From: Gordonia rubripertincta
Lineage (GTDB): Bacteria > Actinomycetota > Actinomycetes > Mycobacteriales > Mycobacteriaceae
DNA length: 64,000 nt
NCBI RefSeq assembly: GCF_038024875.1
Contig: NZ_CP136136.1
Span: 2,790,001-2,854,000, forward strand
Direction of reading: 5' to 3'
Under the pieces are notes generated by a model. That model was not told where the DNA came from. It ran no database searches and saw only the letters and a list, made by a program, of their open reading frames with translations. Made by a program: the position numbers and the translations under genes. Positions 51,885-61,068 of the stretch are shown one piece after another. Position 1 is the stretch's first letter. The number at the start of each line of letters is the position of its first letter.

Positions 51885-54236
51885 TCAGATCTCGCGACGG
51901 TAGGGCTCGCAACCGGGAGGCGCCTTGGGCGGTTCCCGATACTCGAGGTCGGGGATCTTCATGCTCACCGGTGCCGACGTGAGGGTGAACTTCTCGCCGT
52001 GGTGCGAGAGGTCGATCGGCGGTCCGGACAGCAAACGGTAGGTGGCGTGTTCCTTGTCCACCGCGACCACGAACTTCGACTCCCGCACGATCATGCGGAA
52101 CGACATGTACGTCAACCGGCTCGGCAACCGCGGCGCGAAGGTGATCTGCCCGCCGAAGTCGCGCATGCCGCCGAAACCGGCGACACAGTCGGTCCACGCG
52201 CCGGCGAGCGCGGCGATGTGCAGGCCGCTGTTGACGTTGTTGTGCAGGTCGTGAAGATCGGTGAACACCGACTCGGCAAGGAGGTCGTAGGCGAGGTCGA
52301 GGTAGCCGACCTCGGCCGCGGTGACCGCCTCACAGCACGCCGACAGCGACGAGTCGCGCACGGTGATCGGATAGTAGTAGTCGAAGTTGCGGAGCTTCTG
52401 TTCGGCGGTGAACGAATCGCCGAACAGGTAGGTCGCATAGACCAGGTCGGCCTGCTTGACGACCTGTTTGCGGTAGAGGTCGTAGTACGGATAGTTCAAC
52501 AGCAACGGGTAGCGACCGACCGAGGACTCGAAATCCCAAGCGCCGAGCAGCGTGAAGGACTCGCACTGCTGATGCACCCCCAGTGCCTCGTCATAGGGGA
52601 TAGACATGTCGTCCGCGCACGATTCCCAGTGTGCCGCTTCGGCTGTCGTCACCCCGAACTGTTCGGCGAGGTCGGGGCGGCGGTGGACCGCCGCCACCGC
52701 GTCGCGCAGGTTCTGCTGCGCTGCGAGGTTGGTGAAGACGTTGTTGTTGACCACCGCCGTGTACTCGTCGGGCCCGGTCACGCCGTCGATCCGGAACTTG
52801 CCGTTGACGTCGTGATGGCCGAGACCCGCGAACAACCGGGCGGTCTCCACGAGAAGTTCGACGCCGCACTCGGTTTCGAACTGTTCGTCGTCGGTGGCGC
52901 GCAGGTAGCGGGCGGTGGCGTTGGCGATGTCGGCGGACACGTGCACACCGGCCGTGCCCGCGGGCCAGTAGCCCGAACACTCGTCGCCGTTGATCGACCG
53001 CCACGGGAACATCGCGCCGCGCTGGCCGAGTTCGGCGGCGCGGGCCTTCGCCTTGTCCATGGTGGCGTGACGCCAGCGGAGTTCCTCGCCGGCCGCGGCG
53101 GGCACCGTGTAGGTGAGCATCGGCAGGATGAAACTCTCGGTGTCCCAGAAGGTGTGGCCGTCGTAACCGGGACCGGTGAGTCCCTTGGCCGGGATCGCGC
53201 GTGACTGCCCGCGGGCGCCGGCCTGCAGGACATGGAACAGCGCGAACCGAACCGCCTGCTGGAGTTCGGGATCGCCGTCGAGCTCGATGTCGGCGTCGCG
53301 CCAGAAATCCTCGAGGTAGCGGACCTGATCGGCCTTAAGCGAGTCCCAGCCGGTCTCCATCGCCATGGCCAGCGCCGCGTCGACCTGTGCGCGTAGCGCC
53401 GGGACCGAGCGTCGGGCCGACCAGCCGTAACCCATGTACTTGGTGAGGGTCAGGCTCTTGCCCTTCGGCACGTTCGCGGCGATGGTGAGGCGGGCGAGGT
53501 CGCCGTCGGCGCGGATGAAGGTGTCGGCCTTGTCCGGGAAGTAGATCTCGTGATCCATGCCGGCGGCGATGTGCAGACCGGACTGCTTGGTGTGGTGGAC
53601 CAGCATGCCCCAGTAGTTGCGGCAGGTCGCGAGGTCCGACACCAGCGGGGCGTCGAGTGCGGCGGCGAGACGCGGGTCGTTGCCGGGCGCCGGGACCGGC
53701 TCGTTGGCCAGGAGGTCGGACTGCAGGACGAGTTTCATGTCCTCGTCGACGGGTTCCACCTCGTAGCGGATGGCTGCGATGGTGCGTTTGGTGAACGAGA
53801 CGAGACGTTCGGACTTGATGCGCACGGTGCGCCCGGTGGGGGACGTCCAGAGGGTGTGGCGACGCAGTGTGCCGGTTCGGAAGTCGAGCGTCCGTTCGTG
53901 TTCTTCGGTACGGCCGTACCGAAGGTCCATCGGCTCGTCCTCGACGAGCAGTCGGATGATCTTGCCGTCGGTCACGTTCACGACCGTCTGGCCCGATTCC
54001 GGGTAGCCGTAACCGCTCTCCGCGTAGGGGAGACCGCGCAACTCGTAGAAGCCGTTGAGGTAGGTGCCCGGATGATCGACCGGTTCGCCCTCCTCGAAGG
54101 TGCCGCGTAAACCGATGTGCCCGTTGGACAACGCGAACAACGTCTCGGTGCGGCCGAGCATGTCGAGGTCGACTCCGCCGCTCCACTTGAGCTGCCACGG
54201 GTGGATCTCGAACCCGTGTGGCTTGTCCGCGCTCAT
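51885..54236 (-). CDS. Glycoside hydrolase family 65 phosphorylase/hydrolase
   Basis: 783 residues, the length of disaccharide phosphorylases. The catalytic (alpha/alpha)6 domain has GHTFWDTESF, KARAAELGQRGAMFPW and the general-acid Glu in GVTGPDEYT (usually GPDEYH). KQADLVY (often KQADV) is the phosphate-side motif. It likely splits trehalose, maltose or kojibiose with phosphate to give beta-glucose-1-phosphate, since a beta-phosphoglucomutase gene overlaps it by 4 bp. The Rv3401-Rv3400 pair in M. tuberculosis has the same layout. Substrate not decided. Confidence 0.88.
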   Translation of the reverse strand: MSADKPHGFEIHPWQLKWSGGVDLDMLGRTETLFALSNGHIGLRGTFEEGEPVDHPGTYLNGFYELRGLPYAESGYGYPESGQTVVNVTDGKIIRLLVEDEPMDLRYGRTEEHERTLDFRTGTLRRHTLWTSPTGRTVRIKSERLVSFTKRTIAAIRYEVEPVDEDMKLVLQSDLLANEPVPAPGNDPRLAAALDAPLVSDLATCRNYWGMLVHHTKQSGLHIAAGMDHEIYFPDKADTFIRADGDLARLTIAANVPKGKSLTLTKYMGYGWSARRSVPALRAQVDAALAMAMETGWDSLKADQVRYLEDFWRDADIELDGDPELQQAVRFALFHVLQAGARGQSRAIPAKGLTGPGYDGHTFWDTESFILPMLTYTVPAAAGEELRWRHATMDKAKARAAELGQRGAMFPWRSINGDECSGYWPAGTAGVHVSADIANATARYLRATDDEQFETECGVELLVETARLFAGLGHHDVNGKFRIDGVTGPDEYTAVVNNNVFTNLAAQQNLRDAVAAVHRRPDLAEQFGVTTAEAAHWESCADDMSIPYDEALGVHQQCESFTLLGAWDFESSVGRYPLLLNYPYYDLYRKQVVKQADLVYATYLFGDSFTAEQKLRNFDYYYPITVRDSSLSACCEAVTAAEVGYLDLAYDLLAESVFTDLHDLHNNVNSGLHIAALAGAWTDCVAGFGGMRDFGGQITFAPRLPSRLTYMSFRMIVRESKFVVAVDKEHATYRLLSGPPIDLSHHGEKFTLTSAPVSMKIPDLEYREPPKAPPGCEPYRREI

Positions 54237-54964
54237 GCGGGCAGCAATTCGTCGAGATCGTTGACGACGATGTCGGCGCCGGCGGCGCGCATCGCCTCGG
54301 CCTGCCCCCCGCCGACACGATCTATGCCCACGACGTAGCCGAATTTGCCTGCGCTACCGGCCTGTACGCCGGAGATGGCGTCCTCGAAGACCGCGGCCGC
54401 AGCGGGTTCGACGCCCATCAGTTCGGCTCCCAGGAGATAGGAGTCGGGAGCGGGTTTGCCGTTGAGGCCACGCGCGGCGATCTCGAGACCGTCGACGCGG
54501 ACCTCGACGAATCCCGACAGGTCGGCAGCTTCGAGCACTGGTCCTCCATTCTTCGACGACGTCACGACCGCGATGCGCAGACCGGCATCGCGTGCCGCGT
54601 TGAGGTACCGCACCGAACCGGGGTAGGCATGACCCCCGTCTTCGGCGAGGCTGACGAGAAACATGTCGTTCTTGCCGTTCCCGATCGCGGCCACGGTCGC
54701 GGGGTCGACGTCGGTGATCCCACGCGACGCCAGGAAGGCCCGTACCCCGTCCTCACGGGGACGCCCGTCGACATAGTCGAGGTAGTCCTGGTCGGTGAAC
54801 TCCACGAAGCCGGGCGCGTCCACGCCGCCCGCGCGATCGGCGAGGAAGGCGTCGAACGTCTTCTTCCAAGCCTTGCGGTGGAGTACCGCGGTCTCGGTGA
54901 GGACCCCGTCGAGATCGAAGAGCGCGACAGTGATCACTTCTGGCAATCCCAACACGATTCGCAA
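54233..54964 (-). CDS. Beta-phosphoglucomutase, HAD superfamily
   Basis: 243 residues. HAD motif I is DLDGVLT (both Asp), motif II VTSS, motif III lysine in GKPAPDSYL, motif IV VFEDAISG. Converts beta-glucose-1-phosphate to glucose-6-phosphate via the bisphosphate. The N-terminal VLGLPE stretch is shared with Rv3400, so start at TTG 54964 or GTG 54955. Upstream is a small TACCCG/CGGGTA hairpin. Confidence 0.85.
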   Translation of the reverse strand: MRIVLGLPEVITVALFDLDGVLTETAVLHRKAWKKTFDAFLADRAGGVDAPGFVEFTDQDYLDYVDGRPREDGVRAFLASRGITDVDPATVAAIGNGKNDMFLVSLAEDGGHAYPGSVRYLNAARDAGLRIAVVTSSKNGGPVLEAADLSGFVEVRVDGLEIAARGLNGKPAPDSYLLGAELMGVEPAAAAVFEDAISGVQAGSAGKFGYVVGIDRVGGGQAEAMRAAGADIVVNDLDELLPA

Positions 54965-54967
54965 CGC

Positions 54968-54986
54968 TACCCGCCTGAGTCGGGTA
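54968..54986. terminator. Hairpin between GntR regulator and phosphoglucomutase genes
   Basis: TACCCG-CCTGAGT-CGGGTA, 6-bp stem, 7-base loop, just after the regulator's stop on the minus strand. Followed by two GCGCGATA tandem copies (54989-55006 region). May end the regulator transcript. Confidence 0.4.
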
Positions 54987-55012
54987 AGGCGCGATAAGCG
55001 CGATAGCGCGCG

Positions 55013-55726
55013 TCAGGCGGAGCTGACCGACTGGGCGCCGGGCGCCGGTGAACGGCCGCCGTCCCAGAAACCGATGGATTCCAGCTGTGCGATCAGGCGG
55101 TCGCGTGCGTCCTCGAAGGCGGCGACGATCTCGGCCTTGATGCCGGCGGTATCGCCCTCGCGCAGCAGTTCGATGAGTCGCCGGTGGCTGGCCGCGGCGG
55201 ACAGGCCCCACTCCGTGTCGCTCGAATACAGCTGCAGCGGATTGTATTTGCTGGCCGAGTACTGGAACCAGGCGAGTTTCTTGCTCTCGGCCATCAGGTG
55301 CACCTTGCGGTGGAAGGCGAACTCCGCGGACAGCACCTGGTCGGCTCGCCCGGAGTCGACGGCAGTCTCGAGGTCGTCGACGAGCGCAGCCAGTTCGCCC
55401 AGATGTTCGTTCAGATGCGGGTTCTGGGCGGCATGACTCGCGAGGCGTGCGGAGAGTTCGGCCTGCATCCAGAAGATGTCGACGATGTCGCCGCGGGTGA
55501 GCGTCTCGACGATGAAGCCGCGGTGCAGGGACTGCTTGACGAGTCCCTCGCCGCGGAGGGTCGCGAGCGCCTCGCGGACCGGGGTGACGCTGCACCCGAG
55601 TACCGATGCGGTCTCGTCGAGCCGGACGAAGTCTCCCGGCCGCAGGACACCGGTCATGATGCGGGTGCGCAGGTAGTCGGCCACCTCGACGGCCAGCTGT
55701 GTCCTGTGTAGTGGTCCCGGGGGCAT
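55013..55726 (-). CDS. GntR regulator, FadR/FCD type
   Basis: 237 residues. GntR winged helix at the N-terminus (VRLDETASVLGCSVTPVREAL) and an all-helical FCD domain with the metal-binding His of FAFHRKVH and SHRRLIEL. Ligand probably a carboxylic acid. Upstream of the GH65-phosphoglucomutase pair on the same strand, but the hairpin between them argues against full readthrough. Divergent from PhzF. Confidence 0.87.
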   Translation of the reverse strand: MPPGPLHRTQLAVEVADYLRTRIMTGVLRPGDFVRLDETASVLGCSVTPVREALATLRGEGLVKQSLHRGFIVETLTRGDIVDIFWMQAELSARLASHAAQNPHLNEHLGELAALVDDLETAVDSGRADQVLSAEFAFHRKVHLMAESKKLAWFQYSASKYNPLQLYSSDTEWGLSAAASHRRLIELLREGDTAGIKAEIVAAFEDARDRLIAQLESIGFWDGGRSPAPGAQSVSSA

Positions 55727-55846
55727 CGATTGTTCCGTCCGTTCGCGTCGGTCAATCGACCTTAACCGGCGCGGGACCCTACTGGCCGGTCCACTTCGCC
55801 GGAAATCCCGTGGCTTGTGCGTGAACCCCGATGAGACGATGACGAC

Positions 55847-56686
55847 ATGACTCGTCGTTTCGCTCAGGTCGATGTGTTCTCGTCCACCGGCACCGAGGGC
55901 AATCCCGTGGCGGTGGTCGTCGATGGCGGTGGCCCCGGTGCTCCCATCGCGGAGGACCGGATGGCGGCCTTCGCGCGCTGGACCAACCTCTCGGAGACCA
56001 CCTTCGTGCTGCCGCCGACCGATCCGGCCGCCGACTACAAACTGCGGATTTTCACGCCGGGCGGGGAGCTGCCGTTCGCCGGCCACCCGACCCTGGGGTC
56101 CGCGCATGCCTGGCTGACCTCGGGTGGACGGCCGAAGGGTGAGGACGTCGTGCAGGAATGCGGCGTCGGACTCGTCCGTATCCGCCGATCGGGCCCACGG
56201 CTGGCCTTCGCGGCGCCGCCGCTGCGCCGGTCGGGGCCGGTCGATGCCGACACCGTCGACGAGGTCGTGGCGGCGCTCGGCGTCGATCCCGGTGAGGTGC
56301 TCGCGGCGGAATGGGTCGACAACGGTCCCGAGTGGATGGTGATCCAGCTGGGATCGGGGGAGCGGGTGCTCGAGGTCCGCCCCGACATCCCCGCCCTCGG
56401 CCGTCACGAGGTCGGCCTGCTCGGTCTCTACTCGTCGGGCGACGTCTTCGCCGAGGTCCGCGCTTTCGTCCCGGGCATCGGCGTTCCCGAGGACCCGGTC
56501 ACCGGCAGCCTCAACGCGGGGATCGCGACCTGGCTCCGATCAACCGGGCAGGCGCCGGAGAGTTATGTCGCCGCCCAGGGTGCGGCCATCGGTCGTGCCG
56601 GTCGCGTCCACGTCCACGACGACGGTGAGAACATCTGGGCCGGTGGCGACACCGCGACCGTGATCGAGGGCACAGTCGCGCTGTAG
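55847..56686 (+). CDS. PhzF-family isomerase/epimerase
   Basis: 279 residues, two diaminopimelate-epimerase-like halves. The conserved catalytic Glu is in NLSETTFV, and FTPGGELPFAGHPT and EDPVTGSLNAG are PhzF signatures. No phenazine genes nearby, so the role is unknown; most PhzF-like proteins have no known substrate. Divergent from the GntR gene across 120 bp. Confidence 0.87.
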   Translation: MTRRFAQVDVFSSTGTEGNPVAVVVDGGGPGAPIAEDRMAAFARWTNLSETTFVLPPTDPAADYKLRIFTPGGELPFAGHPTLGSAHAWLTSGGRPKGEDVVQECGVGLVRIRRSGPRLAFAAPPLRRSGPVDADTVDEVVAALGVDPGEVLAAEWVDNGPEWMVIQLGSGERVLEVRPDIPALGRHEVGLLGLYSSGDVFAEVRAFVPGIGVPEDPVTGSLNAGIATWLRSTGQAPESYVAAQGAAIGRAGRVHVHDDGENIWAGGDTATVIEGTVAL

Positions 56687-56727
56687 TCCGGCACGAGACG
56701 TCTGCGGTCTGTGCCAAGGTGATTGGC

Positions 56728-57654
56728 ATGAGCGACGCCAGCGACGCCGCAGCCGGACCCCCGACCGGAGCCACCGCCGACGCTCCTGCCGAGACCCTGA
56801 GCAACAAGGCGGCCAAGAAGCGCCGCCGGCGTGAGCCGCCGCCGGACCCGACGCCGTTGCCGGGCCTCGTCGACGCCCACACCCACCTCGCGGCGTGCGG
56901 CGGGCGGGATGCCGAGTCGGTCCGCGCCATCCTCGACCACGCGCAGGCGGTCGGCGTCGACCAGGTGGTGACGGTTGCCGACGACATGGTCGACGCCCGC
57001 TGGGCGGTCGCCGCGGCGGAGTGGGACGACCGGGTCTATGCGGCCGTCGCACTGCATCCGATGCATGCGGGCGACCTGAACGACGAGACCGCCGCCGAAC
57101 TCGAGCAGATGGTCCGTCATCCGCGGGTCGTCGCGGTGGGTGAGACGGGACTGGACTACTACTGGCCGGGTAAGTCCGACGACTGCGCGTCGCCGGAGGT
57201 CCAGCACGAGACGTTCCGATGGCACATCGATCTCGCGAAGCGGGTCGGCAAGCCGCTGATGATCCACAACCGGGAGGCCGACCGGGATCTGCTGGACATC
57301 CTGGCCGCCGAAGGTGCTCCCGAGACCGTGATCATGCATTGCTTCTCCGGTGACCGGAACGTTGCCCGAGAATGCGTCGACCGCGGGTACATCTTGAGTT
57401 TTGCCGGGACTGTGAGCTTCGCCAATGCCGACGAGCTGCGCGTCGCGGCCGAATTGGTGCCCGACGAACAGATCCTGGTCGAGACCGACGCGCCGTTCCT
57501 GACGCCGCATCCCTACCGTGGCCAGCCGAATCAGTCGTACTGCCTCCCCTACACGGCGCGGGCGATCGCCGAGGTCAGAGGGGTGTCCGAAGAGGGGATG
57601 GCCCGTCTGTTAGGCATCAATGCGCGGCGCGCCTACAACATCCCTTTGCCATAA
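56728..57654 (+). CDS. tatD: TatD-family deoxyribonuclease/metal hydrolase
   Basis: 308 residues. TIM-barrel metal site: DAHTHL, GETGLDYYW, IHNREA, MHCFSGD and ETDAPFL. An N-terminal ~45-residue extension rich in Ala and Lys/Arg (KKRRRRE) is present. ATG 56728 with AAGG 8 bases upstream. Forms the conserved tatD-rpfB-ksgA cluster (Rv1008-Rv1010). The promoter of rpfB starts inside its last codons. Confidence 0.92.
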   Translation: MSDASDAAAGPPTGATADAPAETLSNKAAKKRRRREPPPDPTPLPGLVDAHTHLAACGGRDAESVRAILDHAQAVGVDQVVTVADDMVDARWAVAAAEWDDRVYAAVALHPMHAGDLNDETAAELEQMVRHPRVVAVGETGLDYYWPGKSDDCASPEVQHETFRWHIDLAKRVGKPLMIHNREADRDLLDILAAEGAPETVIMHCFSGDRNVARECVDRGYILSFAGTVSFANADELRVAAELVPDEQILVETDAPFLTPHPYRGQPNQSYCLPYTARAIAEVRGVSEEGMARLLGINARRAYNIPLP

Positions 57655-57674
57655 TCTGGCCGGTTCGTTATCGT
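57646..57674 (+). promoter_or_regulatory. Promoter of rpfB overlapping the tatD stop
   Basis: TTGCCA (57646) - 17 bp - TATCGT (57669) is a good housekeeping-type promoter. It lies across the tatD stop and would start transcription near 57681, just before a paired leader. Confidence 0.55.
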
Positions 57675-57683
57675 ACTGTGATC

Positions 57684-57719
57684 CCGCTCGGCCAGAGCGA
57701 TACATCCGGCTCTCAGCGG
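57684..57719 (+). promoter_or_regulatory. Paired two-stem leader before rpfB
   Basis: CCGCT/AGCGG (57684, 57715) encloses AGAGC/GCTCT (57694, 57709) around a 10-base loop. It lies at the start of the predicted mRNA. No known riboswitch consensus recognised; I looked for the c-di-AMP type found before some rpf genes and did not see it. Confidence 0.4.
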
Positions 57720-57807
57720 TTCACGCTTGCGATGCTCACGCATCCCGAACAGCTCGGATGGTCTTCCGGTCGCGGCGGCGCCTTGTTCCCGACCAGATTG
57801 TTGTGCC

Positions 57808-58956
57808 TTGCCTTCTCTGCCTCCCTCAGTCTCGCCCACGTCGGTCTTCTCCAAGATCAACGGGACCGATTCCCTGCGTGCCCGCCTGGCGGTGGGAGCC
57901 GTCTGCGCGACCGTTGCCGCCGGTGGTGTCATGGGCGTCGCGATGCACAAGACCGTCACCATCGACGTCGACGGGCAGACCCGTCAGGTCTCCACGATGG
58001 CGATGTCGGTGGAGAGCCTGCTCGAGTCCGAGGGTCTCGCCCCGGCCGACGGTGACAAGGTCAACCCGTCGCTCGACTCCGGTTTCGGCGAGGGCCAGAC
58101 CATCAAGGTCAACCGTCTGAAGAAGCTCACTCTCGACATCGAGGGCAAGCGCGAGACCATCATCACCAACGCGTCCACCGTGGACCAGCTGCTAGAGGAG
58201 CGGGGCCTGGAGCACGCCGCCGAGGAAGCCGACTTCGGCACCGAGGAGCTGCCCGTCGACGGCGGCAAGATCGACGTCGCGCTCCCCAAGCCGGTGCAAC
58301 TGGTCGACGGCCCGGCCAAGAAGCGTCCGGTGGTCGCCGCCCACACCGTCAAGGACCTCCTGGAGGCACTCGGTACGCCACTCGGCGCCGAGGACAAGGT
58401 CGTCCCGGCCGCCGACACCGAGGTCACCCCGGACCTGAAGATCATCGTCACGCGCATCAAGACCGAGGACGTCACCGTCACCGAGCCGGTCGCCCCGCCG
58501 GAGATCAAGAAAGAAGATCCCACCCTCGTCCGCGACCGCAAGGTCGTCGAGAAGAAGGGCACCCCCGGTGAGGCGCGGGTGACGTATAAGGTCACCAAGG
58601 TGAACGGACGAGTCGTGAAGCGCGACAAGTTGACGAGCGAGGTGCTCAGCGAGCCCGTCGCCGCCACCGTCCGCATCGGCACCAAGCCGGGAGCACCGTT
58701 CGTCCCGCCGGGCTCCGTCTGGGACGCCCTCGCGCAGTGCGAGGCCACCGGCAACTGGGCCATCAACACCGGCAACGGGTTCTACGGCGGCGTCCAGTTC
58801 GACCAGAACACCTGGGAGCGCTGGGGCGGCCTCGAGTACGCACCGCGCGCCGACCTCGCCACCCGCGAAGAGCAGATCGCGATCGCCAAGAAGACCCAGG
58901 CCGCGCAGGGCTGGGGCGCATGGCCGTCGTGCACGTCCAAGTTGGGCCTGCGCTGA
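57808..58956 (+). CDS. rpfB: Resuscitation-promoting factor RpfB
   Basis: About 382 residues. N-terminal hydrophobic anchor (ARLAVGAVCATVAAGG), three DUF348 repeats (KTVTIDVDGQTRQV, KKLTLDIEGKRE, KPVQLVDG), a G5 domain (~VVEKKGTPGEARVTYKV), and the C-terminal lysozyme-like Rpf domain (WDALAQCEATGNWAINTGNG) with the catalytic Glu and two cysteines. Peptidoglycan-cleaving enzyme for exit from dormancy. Start uncertain: TTG 57808 or TTG 57727, neither with a ribosome site. Confidence 0.92.
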   Translation: MPSLPPSVSPTSVFSKINGTDSLRARLAVGAVCATVAAGGVMGVAMHKTVTIDVDGQTRQVSTMAMSVESLLESEGLAPADGDKVNPSLDSGFGEGQTIKVNRLKKLTLDIEGKRETIITNASTVDQLLEERGLEHAAEEADFGTEELPVDGGKIDVALPKPVQLVDGPAKKRPVVAAHTVKDLLEALGTPLGAEDKVVPAADTEVTPDLKIIVTRIKTEDVTVTEPVAPPEIKKEDPTLVRDRKVVEKKGTPGEARVTYKVTKVNGRVVKRDKLTSEVLSEPVAATVRIGTKPGAPFVPPGSVWDALAQCEATGNWAINTGNGFYGGVQFDQNTWERWGGLEYAPRADLATREEQIAIAKKTQAAQGWGAWPSCTSKLGLR

Positions 58957-59822
58957 ACGACGACACGCCAGGCGACGCACCGCGACTGCTCGGACCCGCG
59001 CAGATCCGCGAGCTCGCCGCCGAGGTCGGTGTCCGGCCGACCAAGACACTGGGTCAGAACTTCGTCCATGACGCGAACACCGTGCGCCGGATCGTCACGG
59101 CCTCCGGCGTCGGTTCCCAGGACGTCGTCCTCGAGGTCGGCCCCGGACTCGGGTCGCTGACCCTCGCCCTTCTCGGCACGGCCGGCCGGGTCGTCGCGAT
59201 CGAGATCGATCCGATTCTGGCGCAACGGATTCCGCAGACCGTCGCTGAGTACGCACCGGCGCAGAGCGCCGACTTCGACGTCGTGCTCGCCGACGCCCTG
59301 CAGGTGACCCGCGACGACCTGCCCGTCGTGCCGACGGCTCTCGTCGCCAACCTCCCGTACAACGTCTCGGTCCCGGTGCTGCTGCACCTGCTCGGACTGT
59401 TCCCTGAGATCACGACCGCCCTGGTGATGGTCCAGGCGGAAGTGGCCGACCGGCTCGCCGCACCGCCCGGCAGCCGCACCTACGGAGTACCGAGTGTGAA
59501 GGCCCGCTACCACGGCCGTGTGACTCGCGCAGGCGCGGTGGGGCGCAACGTGTTCTGGCCCGAACCCAAGGTCGAGTCCGGACTCGTGCGCATCGAGCGC
59601 ACCGACGACTATCCGATCGACCCGGTGTTCCGGCAGACGGTGTTCGCCGTGATCGACGCGGCATTCGCGCAGCGCCGCAAGACGATGCGGTCGGCACTGG
59701 CCGGCTGGGCGGGCTCCCCGGCGGAGGCCGAGCGCCGGTTGCGCGCCGCCGACATCGATCCCGGCATCCGCGGTGAGAAACTCGGCGTCGACGACTTCGT
59801 GCGCCTGGCCCGCACCGTCTGA
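58920..59822 (+). CDS. rsmA: 16S rRNA dimethyladenosine transferase
   Basis: 300 residues (KsgA). LGQNFVHD, SAM motif EVGPGLGSLTLALL and catalytic NLPYNVSVPVL. It dimethylates two adenosines near the 3' end of 16S rRNA. ATG 58920 overlaps rpfB by 37 bp; a GTG at 58929 is possible. In mycobacteria ispE follows directly; here two other genes lie between. Confidence 0.93.
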   Translation: MAVVHVQVGPALNDDTPGDAPRLLGPAQIRELAAEVGVRPTKTLGQNFVHDANTVRRIVTASGVGSQDVVLEVGPGLGSLTLALLGTAGRVVAIEIDPILAQRIPQTVAEYAPAQSADFDVVLADALQVTRDDLPVVPTALVANLPYNVSVPVLLHLLGLFPEITTALVMVQAEVADRLAAPPGSRTYGVPSVKARYHGRVTRAGAVGRNVFWPEPKVESGLVRIERTDDYPIDPVFRQTVFAVIDAAFAQRRKTMRSALAGWAGSPAEAERRLRAADIDPGIRGEKLGVDDFVRLARTV

Positions 59823-59848
59823 CGGATCGCTCCGGTCGACTTCGACCC

Positions 59849-59882
59849 CGACCGACAGACTTCGATCGACGTCTGTCGGTCG
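59849..59882. terminator. 12-bp perfect inverted repeat after rsmA
   Basis: CGACCGACAGAC and GTCTGTCGGTCG are separated by 10 bases, 26 bp after the rsmA stop and before the convergent oxidoreductase end. Fits a bidirectional terminator without a T-run. Confidence 0.7.
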
Positions 59883-59964
59883 AGATGAGGTTCGTCGGTA
59901 GGGAATCCGGTCCCACCCCGCCGCCTGAGGTGCGAGGAGCGCTTGAGCTCTCGGCGCGCAGTTC

Positions 59965-60957
59965 TCAGCTCGACGCCGCGCGCAGCTTCTCCAGCAGTTC
60001 CGGGGCGGCGTCCCGCAGGAAATCGTCCTGCGTCTCGCCACCGATCTGCACGAGTGCGACGTCGGTGAACCCGGCCTCCCAGAACGGCTTCACGGCGTCG
60101 ACGATCTGATCGAGGTCGGGACCGCACGGGATGTTGGCGGCCACGTCGTCGGGGGTGACGTACTGGGTCGCGGCCGCGAAGCCCGCGGTGGTGCGGAGGT
60201 CGGCGTTGACATCCCAGCCGCCGGCGAACCACCGGAACTGGTCATGGGCCCGTTCGACGGCGGCATCGCGGTCCGGGCCCCAGCTGATCGGGATCTGCCC
60301 GATGGCACGCGTGCTCTTGCCGTCGATCGTCCCCGTGGCCGCCTGCGCGTTCCAGGAGGAGACCAGGTCGGCGTTCGGTTCGACCGCGATCAGATGGTCG
60401 GCCAGCGGACCGAAGGTCTCGATCCCGGCGTCGCCGGCCACCGCGACGCCGATCGGCACGGGCTGCTCGGGGAGATCCCAGATGCGCGCGGCATCGACCT
60501 GGAAGAACTCACCACGGAAGTCGACGAGGTCGCCGGTGTGCAGTTTGCGGATGATCTCGATGGCCTCGGCGAGCATGTCCTGGCGGTCGGTGACCGCGGG
60601 CCAGCCCGCACCGACGACGTGCTCGTTGAGGTTCTCGCCCGAACCCAGCCCGAGGGTGAAGCGGCCGTCGGCGAGGATCTGCAGGGTCGCGGCCTTCTGC
60701 GCGATGATGGCCGGGTGGTAGCGGATCGTCGGGCAGGTCACGTAGGTCATCAGCTCGACGCGTTCGGTCGCGTGGGCCACCGCGCCCAGGACCGACCACG
60801 CGTACGGGGCGTGCCCCTGCGAGGACAGCCACGGGAAGTAGTGGTCGCTGGACACCTCGAAATCGAAACCGGCGCCCTCGGCGCCGATGGCAAAGCGGAC
60901 GAGGTCCTTGGGGCCGGCCTGCTCGGTCATCAGGGTGTACCCGAATCGGGTTGTCAT
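59965..60957 (-). CDS. F420-dependent LLM-class oxidoreductase (FGD-like)
   Basis: 330 residues, ATG 60957. TIM-barrel of the F420 glucose-6-phosphate dehydrogenase-like group: GFDFEVSSDHYFPWLSSQGH, GLGSGENLNEHVVG, GEFFQVDAARIWDLP, and AVAGDAGIETFGPLADHLI. SGENLNEHV is typical of the F420 branch. Substrate unknown. With the HAD gene it splits the rsmA-ispE pair. Confidence 0.85.
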   Translation of the reverse strand: MTTRFGYTLMTEQAGPKDLVRFAIGAEGAGFDFEVSSDHYFPWLSSQGHAPYAWSVLGAVAHATERVELMTYVTCPTIRYHPAIIAQKAATLQILADGRFTLGLGSGENLNEHVVGAGWPAVTDRQDMLAEAIEIIRKLHTGDLVDFRGEFFQVDAARIWDLPEQPVPIGVAVAGDAGIETFGPLADHLIAVEPNADLVSSWNAQAATGTIDGKSTRAIGQIPISWGPDRDAAVERAHDQFRWFAGGWDVNADLRTTAGFAAATQYVTPDDVAANIPCGPDLDQIVDAVKPFWEAGFTDVALVQIGGETQDDFLRDAAPELLEKLRAASS

Positions 60958-61068
60958 CAGATCTCCTCTGCGGGTCTCTCGTCGAGATCGGTCGCACCGG
61001 TGTAGCCAGCGAGCCGTTCGGGTAAACGGACGGCTCGCAGGTGCCCCCGACCCGGAAAGCTGGTGCAG

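Noticed and set aside
57675..57807. c-di-AMP riboswitch before rpfB
   Set aside because: Looked for because related rpf genes have one; the leader is too short and lacks the conserved cores I know.
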